A DNA stretch of 64,000 bases from CAMCHP01 sp036835325 (GCA_036835325.1 DAITMF010000012.1:8448-72447), one strand, 5' to 3'. Shown: positions 51,478 through 59,902, counted from the first letter of the stretch. Notes: generated by a model not told the origin, from the sequence alone. Made by a program: numbers and translations.

Positions 51478-52782
51478 ATGGAAACCTTTATCATTGAAGG
51501 CGGGCACCGCCTCAAGGGTGAAATTGTGCCCCAAGGCGCGAAAAACGAAGCCCTTCAAATTGTCTCAGCCGTTTTGCTCACCCCTGAGCCGGTCACTATT
51601 TCGAACCTCCCTGACATCGTCGACGTCAATAAATTGATTGACCTCCTCGCCTCGATGGGCGTGAAAACCGAACGGCACACGCGCGACACTTGCACGTTTA
51701 CCGCCAATAACATCGACCTCGGCTACCTTGAATCTGAAGAATTCAGAAAGAAAGCAGGCAGCCTCCGCGGGTCTATCATGATTGTTGGCCCTCTCCTTGC
51801 GCGTTTTGGCAAGGCATTCATACCACGGCCCGGTGGCGATAAAATCGGTCGCCGTCGCCTTGACACCCACTTCATTGGCTTCCAAGACCTTGGCGCTCAC
51901 TTCGAATACGACCCGCAAGCCTTCTTCTACCGCGTTACGGCAAAGCGTTTGAAAGGCACCTACATGCTGCTCGATGAAGCCTCGGTAACCGGAACAGCCA
52001 ACATTGTCATGGCTGCTGCACTTGCCGAAGGCACCACAACAATCTACAACGCCGCTTGCGAACCCTACCTCCAGCAGCTGTGCAAAATGATCAACCGCAT
52101 GGGCGGAAAAATCAGCGGAATAGGCTCAAACCTCCTCACCATTGAAGGTGTTGAAGCCCTCGGCGGTTGCGACCACCGCTGTTTGCCTGACATGATTGAA
52201 ATCGGTAGCTTCATCGGCCTTGCTGCCATGACCCAAAGTGAAATCACCATCAAAAACGTCGCTTACGACGAACTGGGCATTATACCAACCATTTTCAAAC
52301 GCTTGGGCATTCAGTTGGAGCGCCGCAACGATGACATCTACATCCCTTCACAAGAGCTCTACACCATCGAAAACTTCATCGATGGCTCCATCCTCACCAT
52401 TGCCGATGCACCCTGGCCGGGCTTCACACCTGACCTCTTGTCAATTGTGTTGGTAACCGCCACCCAAGCCCAAGGCTCCGTATTGATTCACCAAAAAATG
52501 TTCGAAAGCCGTTTGTTCTTCGTCGACAAACTCATCGACATGGGCGCGCAGATCATTTTGTGTGACCCACACCGTGCAACGGTTATTGGACTCGAGCGCA
52601 AGGCACCGCTTCGTGGGGTCACCATGACCTCGCCTGACATTCGGGCAGGTGTTTCATTGCTCATCGCGGCGCTGTCGGCCGAGGGCACCTCACACATTCA
52701 CAACATTGGCCAAATCGATCGTGGATACCAAAACATTGAGCAACGCCTCAAAAACCTTGGCGCCAAAATCGAGCGCGTGTAA
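51478..52782 (+). CDS. murA: UDP-N-acetylglucosamine 1-carboxyvinyltransferase MurA, Asp-type active site
   Basis: 434-aa enzyme that transfers enolpyruvyl from PEP to UDP-GlcNAc, the first committed step of peptidoglycan synthesis. It has the two-lobe EPSP-synthase-like repeat, the N-terminal KN (QGAKNEAL) that binds phosphate, and LDEASVTGTANIVMAAALAEG (partly cited). The mobile loop, which in E. coli carries Cys115, here reads RPGGDKIGRRR: D121 replaces the Cys. Asp at this site is known in mycobacteria and Chlamydia to be active and fosfomycin-insensitive. The enzyme looks otherwise intact and is the only MurA in the window. A promoter for the next gene overlaps its stop codon. Confidence 0.95.
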   Translation: METFIIEGGHRLKGEIVPQGAKNEALQIVSAVLLTPEPVTISNLPDIVDVNKLIDLLASMGVKTERHTRDTCTFTANNIDLGYLESEEFRKKAGSLRGSIMIVGPLLARFGKAFIPRPGGDKIGRRRLDTHFIGFQDLGAHFEYDPQAFFYRVTAKRLKGTYMLLDEASVTGTANIVMAAALAEGTTTIYNAACEPYLQQLCKMINRMGGKISGIGSNLLTIEGVEALGGCDHRCLPDMIEIGSFIGLAAMTQSEITIKNVAYDELGIIPTIFKRLGIQLERRNDDIYIPSQELYTIENFIDGSILTIADAPWPGFTPDLLSIVLVTATQAQGSVLIHQKMFESRLFFVDKLIDMGAQIILCDPHRATVIGLERKAPLRGVTMTSPDIRAGVSLLIAALSAEGTSHIHNIGQIDRGYQNIEQRLKNLGAKIERV

Positions 52783-52800
52783 CTTTGGAACAGTTCTTGC
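52757..52800 (+). promoter_or_regulatory. Overlapping promoter elements of tlpA within the murA end
   Basis: TTG (52757-52759), 20 bp, then TAACTTTG (52780-52787) fits the vegetative consensus well; its TAA is the murA stop codon. Overlapping it, TGGAAC-N5-TTGC (52786-52800) has the GG/GC spacing of a sigma-54 -24/-12 element, with one mismatch in the -24 half. Confidence 0.5.
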
Positions 52801-52834
52801 TCGTATATTGGTCAAACCAAATCTTTTTTCCACG

Positions 52835-53404
52835 ATGAATTTCCGTAAACCCATGTTGGCACTCCTCGTAACCGCCGCTATAGGCGCGATGAGTTTTGCT
52901 GTAATTCCCTCAGACACACCCGAAACAGCCACCCAACAAACTCCGAAAGTGGGCACCCGCATTGGCGACATTGCCCCCGAAATCGAGCTTGCTGCACCCG
53001 ATGGCAAAATCATGAAGCTGTCTGAACTCCGCGGAAAACTCGTCTTGATTGACTTTTGGGCGTCGTGGTGCGGCCCTTGCCGCCGCGAAAACCCAAACGT
53101 GGTGCGTGCTTACGCGAAGTACCAAGAGGCCAAGTTTAAAACGGCGAAAGGATTTGAAGTGTTCAACGTATCGCTCGACCGCAGCAAAGAAAATTGGGAA
53201 GCCGCCATCGCGCAAGACAAACTCACTTGGAAGTACCACGTGAGCGCCCTGAAACAATGGCAATGTCCGGTCGCTGCGACTTACGGCGTAAGTTCCATTC
53301 CTATGAGCTTCCTCGTCGATGAAAACGGCATCATTGTAGCCAAAAACCTTCGGGGCATGGCGCTCGATCAAGAAATAGACAAGCACGTAAAGGCTTTCAA
53401 ATAA
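52835..53404 (+). CDS. TlpA-like thiol-disulfide oxidoreductase
   Basis: 189-aa exported thioredoxin-like protein. It starts at ATG 52835, where a signal peptide or membrane anchor begins (MLALLVTAAIGAMSFAV). The redoxin domain (about residues 42-189) has active-site C79 and C82 in WCGPC and the cis-Pro loop SSIPMS. An extra C144 (QWQCPV) is absent from the paralog at 1-984. It probably reduces or isomerises periplasmic disulfides; no cytochrome c maturation genes are next to it. It is a monocistronic unit between murA and a good terminator, just upstream of grpE-dnaJ. Confidence 0.9.
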   Translation: MNFRKPMLALLVTAAIGAMSFAVIPSDTPETATQQTPKVGTRIGDIAPEIELAAPDGKIMKLSELRGKLVLIDFWASWCGPCRRENPNVVRAYAKYQEAKFKTAKGFEVFNVSLDRSKENWEAAIAQDKLTWKYHVSALKQWQCPVAATYGVSSIPMSFLVDENGIIVAKNLRGMALDQEIDKHVKAFK

Positions 53405-53409
53405 CAACA

Positions 53410-53432
53410 GGGCGCGGTTAGCGCCCTTTTTT
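53410..53432 (+). terminator. Terminator of tlpA
   Basis: Stem GGGCGC/GCGCCC (53410-53415 with 53421-53426), 5-base loop and six T (53427-53432), six bases past the stop codon. Confidence 0.92.
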
Positions 53433-53523
53433 CTTCCTTTTTCCCTGCGGGGATGAGCGGCCTGCACAGTTTTATTCGACCCGCTGTCGCCCAAAGCCAC
53501 TGCCGTTCTCATCCATCCACTAG

Positions 53524-53585
53524 CTGACAGATTCTACCGTCAACTGACAAGATGTCGCCTGAACCAGCATTGGCAGTATTTTTGC
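53524..53585 (+). promoter_or_regulatory. Sigma-54-type promoter and upstream repeats of grpE-dnaJ
   Basis: TTGGCAG-N5-TTGC (53570-53585) has the -24 GG and -12 GC at the correct 10-base spacing and only one mismatch to TGGCAC-N5-TTGC. The start would be near 53597, 17 bases before the ATG. Upstream, CTGACA occurs twice exactly 20 bp apart (53524-53529 and 53544-53549), on the same helix face. The second copy forms two short dyads, GTCAACTGAC and TGACA-AGA-TGTC. TATTTTTG (53577-53584) also fits the vegetative -7 box, but no -33 lies at a suitable distance. Confidence 0.6.
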
Positions 53586-53613
53586 GAACGCCTCAGCGAT
53601 AAATCACCCCGTG

Positions 53614-54150
53614 ATGGAAGAGAAACGTGAAATGAACGAAGCAACCGCCGAGAACCCTACACATGAGGAGGCAACCGTGAACGAAACCCAGCAAGAGCAA
53701 GAGCAAGAAACCTCAAACGAGGCACGACTTGAGCGCGAACTGGCCGAAATGAAAGACAAGTTCATGCGCTTGCAAGCCGACTTCGAAAACGTGCGCAAGC
53801 GCCACGCTCGTGAACGCATCGAGCTGTTTCAAAATGCAGCCGGCGACATGATGAAAGAACTGCTGCCGTCACTTGACGATTTCGAACGCGCCATGGCCGT
53901 TGAAACCGATAGCACCGTGCACGAAGGCATGTCGTTGATCTACAACAAGCTCAAGCGCACCCTCGAAGCCAAAGGCCTTCGCGAGATGGACGTTCTGCAC
54001 CAGGCATTCGACCCTGAGTTTCATGAGGCCATTACCAACATCCCGGCGCCCGATGCCGCGCTCAAAGGAAAGGTGGTCGACGTTATCGAAAAAGGTTACT
54101 ACATCAACGACCACGTACTGCGCTACGCCAAAGTGGTAGTAGGTCAATAA
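53614..54150 (+). CDS. grpE: Nucleotide exchange factor GrpE
   Basis: 178-aa co-chaperone that releases ADP from DnaK. An acidic, Gln/Glu-rich disordered N-terminus (residues 1-45) precedes the long coiled-coil helix (ARLERELAEMKDKFMRLQAD) and the GrpE core (DFENVRKRHARER, FDPEFHEAI, V-x-GYYINDHVLRYAKVVV). I start at ATG 53614; a GTG one codon earlier is possible. It lies 7 bp before dnaJ. dnaK is not in the window. Confidence 0.96.
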   Translation: MEEKREMNEATAENPTHEEATVNETQQEQEQETSNEARLERELAEMKDKFMRLQADFENVRKRHARERIELFQNAAGDMMKELLPSLDDFERAMAVETDSTVHEGMSLIYNKLKRTLEAKGLREMDVLHQAFDPEFHEAITNIPAPDAALKGKVVDVIEKGYYINDHVLRYAKVVVGQ

Positions 54151-54157
54151 ATCATCC

Positions 54158-55276
54158 ATGGCAAAACGCGATTACTACGAAGTGCTGGGCGTTGCCCGAA
54201 ATGCCGACGAGTCTGAGATTAAAAAGGCGTACCGCAAGCTCGCGCTGAAGTACCACCCCGATAAAAATCCTGACGACAAAGACGCCGAAGAGCGCTTCAA
54301 GGAGGCTGCTGAAGCCTACGAAGTGCTCAGCGATGCCACCAAACGCCGCACCTACGACCAGTTCGGTCACGAAGGCATGCGCGGCGGTGGCTTCGGCGGT
54401 GGCGCAAGCTCCATGAACATGGATGACATTTTCAGCCAGTTCGGAGATATTTTTGGGGGCGCCTTCGGCGGATTCAGTGGCGGAGGCGGTGCCCGAGGTG
54501 GCAGCCGCCGTGTCAAAGGAAGCAACCTACGCATTAAGGTCAAGCTTACCCTTGAGGAGATCGCCAACGGATCACGGAAGAAAATCAAAGTGCTGCGCCT
54601 CGTGCAAGCCGAAGGAGTTGACTTTGGCGACTGCACAACCTGCGGAGGCGTCGGTCAAGTGCGCCGAGTTACCAATACCTTCCTCGGGCAGATGCAAACC
54701 GCATCGACCTGCCCTACTTGTGGAGGAACAGGGAAAACCGTGCGCAACAAACCCAAAGACACCAACGAACACGGTTTGCGCCGTGAAGATGCTGAAGTCA
54801 CCATTGACATTCCGGCGGGCGTTGAAGAAAACATGCAGCTTACTGTGCGCGGAGAAGGCAACGCAGGCCCCTTTGGCGGCGTGCCCGGTGACCTTCTTGT
54901 CGTGATTGAGGAAGTTGAACACGACCTCCTCAAACGCAACGGAAAAAACCTCCATTACGACCTCTACCTAAACTTTGCCGATGCTGCGCTGGGAACCACA
55001 GCCGAAGTGCCACTGATCAACGGAAAGGCGAAAATCAAAATCGACCCTGGAACGCAAAGCGGAAAAATTGTCAGACTTCGCGGGAAAGGGCTACCGTCGG
55101 TTGAATCGTACGGCACAGGCGATTTGCTGGTAAACATCAACGTTTGGACACCCCAGTCGCTGAGTTCCGATGAGCGGGCCATGCTCGAGAAAATCCGCGA
55201 CGCAGCGAACTTCAAGCCCAACCCTACGCACCGTGACAAAGGCTTCTTTCACAAAGTGAAGGAAATGTTCACCTAG
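54158..55276 (+). CDS. dnaJ: Chaperone DnaJ with a reduced zinc domain
   Basis: 372-aa Hsp40 that delivers clients to DnaK and stimulates its ATPase. J-domain residues 1-70 with HPD (33-35); Gly/Phe-rich linker (about 74-118); central domain; C-terminal substrate domains with GDLLVVIEEVEH. Canonical DnaJ has four CxxCxGxG motifs. Only two remain here, C159/C162 (CTTCGGVG) and C185/C188 (CPTCGGTG), equal to repeats 2 and 3, which build zinc site 2. Repeats 1 and 4 (zinc site 1) are replaced by Cys-free sequence without shortening the protein elsewhere. I believe this form recurs in Flavobacteria. Confidence 0.96.
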   Translation: MAKRDYYEVLGVARNADESEIKKAYRKLALKYHPDKNPDDKDAEERFKEAAEAYEVLSDATKRRTYDQFGHEGMRGGGFGGGASSMNMDDIFSQFGDIFGGAFGGFSGGGGARGGSRRVKGSNLRIKVKLTLEEIANGSRKKIKVLRLVQAEGVDFGDCTTCGGVGQVRRVTNTFLGQMQTASTCPTCGGTGKTVRNKPKDTNEHGLRREDAEVTIDIPAGVEENMQLTVRGEGNAGPFGGVPGDLLVVIEEVEHDLLKRNGKNLHYDLYLNFADAALGTTAEVPLINGKAKIKIDPGTQSGKIVRLRGKGLPSVESYGTGDLLVNINVWTPQSLSSDERAMLEKIRDAANFKPNPTHRDKGFFHKVKEMFT

Positions 55277-55341
55277 TGCCGCTCGTCACGCATTTTTCAA
55301 GGTTTATCCGATGTGCATAGGCGGGTCGGAGTGTGTTTGTT

Positions 55342-55349
55342 TAGTTTTG
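55342..55349 (+). promoter_or_regulatory. -7 box before the ABC exporter operon (TAGTTTTG)
   Basis: Exact TAnnTTTG match 17 bases before the ATG at 55366. A -33 TTG at the right spacing is not evident, so this rests on one element. Confidence 0.4.
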
Positions 55350-55365
55350 TCGCAATACCTTTTCT

Positions 55366-56292
55366 ATGAATGCCCTAGACATCACGTCCATCCACAAATC
55401 GTATGCCAACCACACGGCCCTGAACAACGTGAGCGTTCACATGCCCGAAGGCTGCATTTTCGGATTGCTCGGACCGAACGGAGCCGGTAAAACCTCCCTC
55501 ATCCGAATCATCAACCAAATCACGGCGCCTGACAGTGGCGAAGTGAAGTTCTTTGGCGAACGCCTTGCCCCTGAACACGTGCACCAAATCGGCTACCTGC
55601 CTGAAGAGCGAGGCCTTTACAAGAAGATGAAAATCGGCGAGCAAGCCATGTACCTTGCTCGACTCAAGGGCATGAGCAAAGACGATGCCCGTCGCGAATT
55701 GAAGGCTTGGTTTGAACGCTTCGAAATCAGCGATTGGTGGAACAAAAAGGTCGAAGAGCTCAGCAAGGGCATGGCCCAAAAGGTTCAGTTCATTTCAACG
55801 GTGCTGCACAAACCCAAGCTGCTAATCCTTGATGAGCCGTTTAGCGGTTTCGACCCCATTAACGCTGCGCTCATTCGGTCAGAGATCCTTCGGCTGCGCG
55901 ACGAAGGAGCGAGCATCATCCTTTCAACCCACAACATGGGTTCGGTAGAAGAGATTTGCGACCACATCGCCCTCATAAACAAGTCACGTGTGATCTTGGA
56001 AGGAAGTGTGAAGGATGTCCGCCAACGCTTTGACAACCACGAGTACAGCATCCGCTTCAGCGGAAATCTCATCGGATTCACGAACGCGCTTGGAGCCAAT
56101 TTCATCCTTATCGACCAAAAACAGGTCGAAGGTGTGCACGAATGCACCCTTCAACTGAAAGATGGCTTGCGATTGAACGACCTCCTCAACGCTGTTATCA
56201 ATCAGGTTGACATCCACGAAGTGGTGCCAAAAATCCCTTCAATGAACGAGATTTTCATTCGCGCTGTACAAAACGAAAACGCCAAGTCATGA
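55366..56292 (+). CDS. ABC transporter ATP-binding protein (NatA-like)
   Basis: 308-aa ATPase of an ABC-2 type exporter. Walker A GPNGAGKT (residues 36-43), Q-loop in HQIGYLPEERGLY, signature LSKGMAQKVQ, Walker B LLILDEPFSGFDP and switch His in STHNM. The C-terminal 90 residues match the DUF4162-type extension of NatA/CcmA-like ATPases. It overlaps its permease by four bases (ATGA). The transported substrate is not evident; Na+ export by analogy with NatAB is only a possibility. Confidence 0.93.
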   Translation: MNALDITSIHKSYANHTALNNVSVHMPEGCIFGLLGPNGAGKTSLIRIINQITAPDSGEVKFFGERLAPEHVHQIGYLPEERGLYKKMKIGEQAMYLARLKGMSKDDARRELKAWFERFEISDWWNKKVEELSKGMAQKVQFISTVLHKPKLLILDEPFSGFDPINAALIRSEILRLRDEGASIILSTHNMGSVEEICDHIALINKSRVILEGSVKDVRQRFDNHEYSIRFSGNLIGFTNALGANFILIDQKQVEGVHECTLQLKDGLRLNDLLNAVINQVDIHEVVPKIPSMNEIFIRAVQNENAKS

Positions 56293-57629
56293 GCAAGATA
56301 TCACTCGTTATCGGCCGCGAATACAGCAGCCGCGTAAAAAAGCGGTCGTTCATCATTATGACCTTGGTGGGCCCTATACTCTTTGCGGCCCTCATGGCGG
56401 TGGCGATTTTCGTTACCCAAGCCGACCAAACCGACCACAAGGTGCTGGTAGTTGATACAACCGGCATCATCACCAACTACAACGAGTCGCTCGAGGCTTA
56501 TGTGCCCAACTGCATTGATTGCTTCCCGGAGCGGTCAGACTATGTGTGGCGATTCAGCAACAAACAGCTCAGCGATTCGAGTTTCATCAACGGCGACTAC
56601 AGCGTAATGATTGAGCTGTACGATGACCTCTATCAGCACAAGCAGGCCAACCTGTACTATAAAAAGGTACCGAGTATTTCAGCCACTTCGTACATGGAAA
56701 GCTGCATTGAGCAGGCCGTTGAACGTGCGCGCGTGATGGAAGAAGCGACCCTTGATTACGAAACCTACAAACGGCTGAAGGTTGACATCAACCTGAACAA
56801 GATCAACATTCAGAAAGGCGAAACCTTTGAGCAAGAGCGCGCTGCGGTTGGTTTGGGCTTTGCTGTGGTGATTTTCTTCTTCATTTTCCTCTTTGGTGCG
56901 TATGTGATGCGCGGCGTGATGGAAGAGAAGTCAAACCGCATTGTGGAAGTGATTGTATCATCGGTGAAGCCGTTTCAACTGATGATGGGTAAAATCATTG
57001 GAATTGGCCTTGTGGCCCTCACCCAGATTTTGATTTGGGTGGTGTTCAGTTTCGTCATCTTCACCATCGCAGGTTTACTTTTTGAGGCGGGTTCACTGAA
57101 CTCCATGATGGAAACCGCCGAGCTCGCCAACCAGCAGGCGGCCAACGCCGACTTTGAGAGTTTCTTGGCACAGCAAGACGGCGTGAAGTTGTTGCTTGAA
57201 ATCAACTGGCCCTTAATGCTCTCGATGTTTGTCATTTACTTCATTGGAGGCTACCTGATTTACAGCGGATTGTTTGCCGCCATCGGGTCGGCTGTGGATG
57301 ATGAAAACGACCTTCAGCAATTCATGACACCCGTGATGCTGCCGCTTATGTTTTCGTACTTCGTGTCGATCATGAGTGTGAACAATCCCGAAGGTTTTGC
57401 CGCGCAACTGTTTAGCTACATCCCCTTTACCTCGCCAACCGTGATGATGGTACGTGTAGCCATTGGCGGAGTAAGTTTTTGGGAGCTGTTGGCCTCCATC
57501 AGCATACTTGGTGCGACCTGCTTCGGACTGATATGGTTCGCAGGCAAGATTTACCGCACGGGCATCTTGATGTACGGAAAGCGACCAACCTACAAAGAAT
57601 TGTGGAAGTGGCTTAAGTACAAAGGTTAA
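56289..57629 (+). CDS. ABC-2 type permease (NatB-like)
   Basis: 446-aa membrane partner of the preceding ATPase. One N-terminal membrane helix (about residues 20-40, IIMTLVGPILFAALMAVAIF) is followed by a large extracytoplasmic domain (about 45-190) and then five or so helices between 195 and 430, as in ABC2_membrane_3 proteins. The conserved RGVMEEKSNRIVEVIVSSVKPFQLMMGK-type segment (partly cited) after the second helix is typical of NatB-like permeases. It is followed after one base by the ppx-like gene. Confidence 0.92.
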   Translation: MSKISLVIGREYSSRVKKRSFIIMTLVGPILFAALMAVAIFVTQADQTDHKVLVVDTTGIITNYNESLEAYVPNCIDCFPERSDYVWRFSNKQLSDSSFINGDYSVMIELYDDLYQHKQANLYYKKVPSISATSYMESCIEQAVERARVMEEATLDYETYKRLKVDINLNKINIQKGETFEQERAAVGLGFAVVIFFFIFLFGAYVMRGVMEEKSNRIVEVIVSSVKPFQLMMGKIIGIGLVALTQILIWVVFSFVIFTIAGLLFEAGSLNSMMETAELANQQAANADFESFLAQQDGVKLLLEINWPLMLSMFVIYFIGGYLIYSGLFAAIGSAVDDENDLQQFMTPVMLPLMFSYFVSIMSVNNPEGFAAQLFSYIPFTSPTVMMVRVAIGGVSFWELLASISILGATCFGLIWFAGKIYRTGILMYGKRPTYKELWKWLKYKG

Positions 57630-57630
57630 G

Positions 57631-58596
57631 ATGCGCATTGGAATCGTTGATTGCGGAACAAACACCTTCAACCTGTTGGTTGCTGAAGTCGAGAACGGCC
57701 AATGGAGCCATGTGTTCACGGGCAAAGCAGCCGTAAGACTTGGAAAAGGTGGCTTTCATCAAGGCATCATCAAGCCGGAAAGGCTTGCCCGCGGAATCGA
57801 CGTGCTGCTGTCGCACCGAGAAACCATGATCAATTTTGGCGTAGAACGCGCTGCGATTTTCGCCACGGCAGCTGTGCGTGAAGCATCGAATGCCTCGCAA
57901 TTTCTTCGGAAAGCACATGAAGTGACCGGCATCGAAGTGATTGTGATCGATGGCATGCGCGAAGCCGAGTTGATTTTTGAAGGGGTTCGGCAAACTTTTC
58001 CTGTGGATGGAGGCACGTACACTGTGATGGACATTGGCGGGGGGAGCACCGAGTTCATCATTGGCAAAGCTGAAGGCATTCTATGGAAGCAGAGCTTTCC
58101 GCTTGGTGTGTCACGTATACAAGAGTTTTTGAATCCGTCAGACATTCTCACCGACGACGAAACTGCTCGATTGACACAGTCATTCGCCAAGGTACTTTTG
58201 CCTTTGAAAGAGGCGTTGGAACGCCACCCAAGCCACACCCTCATCGGTGCTTCAGGCTCGTTTGACACCTTAACAGCGATGATTGCTGCTGCGCGGAGGC
58301 AAAGTTTTGACCCGCTGAGGAACCGCATCGCCTTGGATGACTTTAGCCGCATGCACAGCATTCTCGCCAGCAGCACCTTTGAGCAACGCCTTGCTTTGCC
58401 CGGAATGCTTCCGATGAGGGCTGACACCATGCCATTGGCCAGCGCCTTAATTGACTATGTGATTCAAGCATATGGCATGACGACGCTCATTCAATCATCG
58501 TATGCCTTAAAAGAAGGTGCATTGAAGTGCATTATAGAAGGACGCTTGCGCGCAACCAATTTCAAAACACGATTCACACACGACGACGGCAACTAA
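57631..58596 (+). CDS. Ppx/GppA family phosphatase
   Basis: 321-aa protein with the actin-like ASKHA fold of exopolyphosphatases and guanosine pentaphosphatases. Phosphate-binding motifs: DCGTNTFNLLVAEV at the N-terminus and DIGGGSTEF in the middle; catalytic-region REAELIFEG. It is the short form that lacks the C-terminal HD-like domain of E. coli Ppx. It may degrade polyphosphate or pppGpp. One base separates it from the permease gene, so it is co-transcribed with the exporter, and the sigma-54 regulator gene follows by 45 bp. Confidence 0.9.
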   Translation: MRIGIVDCGTNTFNLLVAEVENGQWSHVFTGKAAVRLGKGGFHQGIIKPERLARGIDVLLSHRETMINFGVERAAIFATAAVREASNASQFLRKAHEVTGIEVIVIDGMREAELIFEGVRQTFPVDGGTYTVMDIGGGSTEFIIGKAEGILWKQSFPLGVSRIQEFLNPSDILTDDETARLTQSFAKVLLPLKEALERHPSHTLIGASGSFDTLTAMIAAARRQSFDPLRNRIALDDFSRMHSILASSTFEQRLALPGMLPMRADTMPLASALIDYVIQAYGMTTLIQSSYALKEGALKCIIEGRLRATNFKTRFTHDDGN

Positions 58597-58598
58597 CC

Positions 58599-58613
58599 AG
58601 GCACGAAATTTGT
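58599..58613 (+). promoter_or_regulatory. Sigma-54-like promoter before the response regulator
   Basis: AGGCAC-N5-TTGT (58599-58613) fits the -24 GGCAC and -12 TTG with exact spacing; the final C of TTGC is T. It begins 3 bases after the ppx stop and 29 bases before the ATG, giving a start near 58625. This would make the activator autoregulated. Confidence 0.4.
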
Positions 58614-58641
58614 TTCTTTGCCCAATAAACACTCCTGAACC

Positions 58642-59808
58642 ATGCCCAAGATTTTGATCATTGACGACGAGGCCAGCATTCGCGGGTCACTGAAAGAGAT
58701 TCTCGAGTACGAAGACTTCGAGGTTGACGAAGCTGACAGCGGCAAGGCCGGCGTTGACAAAGCAACTGCAAATCAATACGACCTTATCTTTTGCGACATC
58801 AAAATGCCTGGTATGGATGGCATCGAAGCCCTTGAGAAAATGAAAGCGTCGGGGGTTGAAAGTCCGGTCGTAATGATATCCGGACATGGCACCGTTGAGA
58901 CGGCCGTTGATGCATTGAAAAAAGGAGCTTGGGACTTCATTGAAAAGCCGCTTGACCTCAACCGCATCTTGGTCACCGTTCGGAACGCTGCTGACACGGC
59001 CCATTTGGTGCAAGAGACCCGCACCTTGAAGCGCAAAATCAATAAGTCACTGGGTGCCGACATCATTGGTGAATCAACGCCAATCAAAGAAATCAAATCG
59101 CTGATCGATACGGTTGCTCCAACCGACGCTCGGGTATTGATTACCGGTGGCAACGGATCGGGAAAAGAGCTGGTGGCCCGCCAATTGCACGAAAAGAGTG
59201 AGCGCGCCTCCAAGGCGTTTGTCGAAGTAAACTGCGCAGCCATTCCATCAGAACTGATCGAAAGCGAATTGTTCGGGCACGAAAAAGGTGCCTTTACAAG
59301 TGCCATCAAGCAGCGCAAGGGTAAGTTTGAATTGGCCGACGGTGGAACCCTTTTTCTCGATGAGATTGGCGACATGAGCGCTTCTGCGCAGGCCAAGGTG
59401 CTTCGTGCACTTCAAGAGAACAAGATAACACGTGTAGGCGGCGACAGCGACATCAAAGTGAATGTGCGCATTGTAGCTGCTACGAACAAAAATCTACGTG
59501 AAGAAATTGAAGCCGGGCAATTCCGTGAAGACCTGTACCACCGGTTGAACGTGATTCCGATTCACGTACCGCCTTTACGGGAGCGATTGGATGACATTCC
59601 CTTGCTGGCAACGCACTTCATTGACATCATTTCCGGAGAGTACGGCAAACCTGCCAAAGCGATTACACCTGACGCCATCAAAGCCTTGCAAAAAGGCAAT
59701 TGGACAGGCAACATCCGTGAGTTGCGCAACGTGATTGAGCGCTTGATTATTCTTAGTGGAGAACGCATCGAAGCTACTGACGTTGAGAAGTATGCGCAGG
59801 TGAATTGA
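58642..59808 (+). CDS. Sigma-54-dependent response regulator without DNA-binding domain
   Basis: 388-aa NtrC-class activator. Receiver domain (1-120) with acidic pocket D8-D9, phospho-acceptor D52 (FCDIKMPGMDG) and K in EKPL; AAA+ domain (about 145-375) with Walker A-like GGNGSGKE, the sigma-54 contact loop GAFTSA, Walker B LFLDEIGDM and arginine-finger region REDLYHRL. The protein stops at GERIEATDVEKYAQVN, where NtrC-class activators normally continue for 50-80 residues with a Fis-type helix-turn-helix. It is therefore either an activator working from solution (as reported for FlgR and CtcC) or one recruited by a partner. No histidine kinase is adjacent. Sigma-54-like promoters flank it. 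Confidence 0.93.
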   Translation: MPKILIIDDEASIRGSLKEILEYEDFEVDEADSGKAGVDKATANQYDLIFCDIKMPGMDGIEALEKMKASGVESPVVMISGHGTVETAVDALKKGAWDFIEKPLDLNRILVTVRNAADTAHLVQETRTLKRKINKSLGADIIGESTPIKEIKSLIDTVAPTDARVLITGGNGSGKELVARQLHEKSERASKAFVEVNCAAIPSELIESELFGHEKGAFTSAIKQRKGKFELADGGTLFLDEIGDMSASAQAKVLRALQENKITRVGGDSDIKVNVRIVAATNKNLREEIEAGQFREDLYHRLNVIPIHVPPLRERLDDIPLLATHFIDIISGEYGKPAKAITPDAIKALQKGNWTGNIRELRNVIERLIILSGERIEATDVEKYAQVN

Positions 59809-59902
59809 CCTTGTTTTAAGGAGTGGGCATAGTACGAAGATCACACAGAGCTTGTGTACCCATCCATCCCCTTCCATCCCTCAAAAAAAGTATCACAAAA
59901 AA

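Noticed and set aside
52649..52834. Longer tlpA frame starting inside murA
   Set aside because: The first 62 codons are a frame-shifted copy of murA sequence; the signal peptide starts at 52835.
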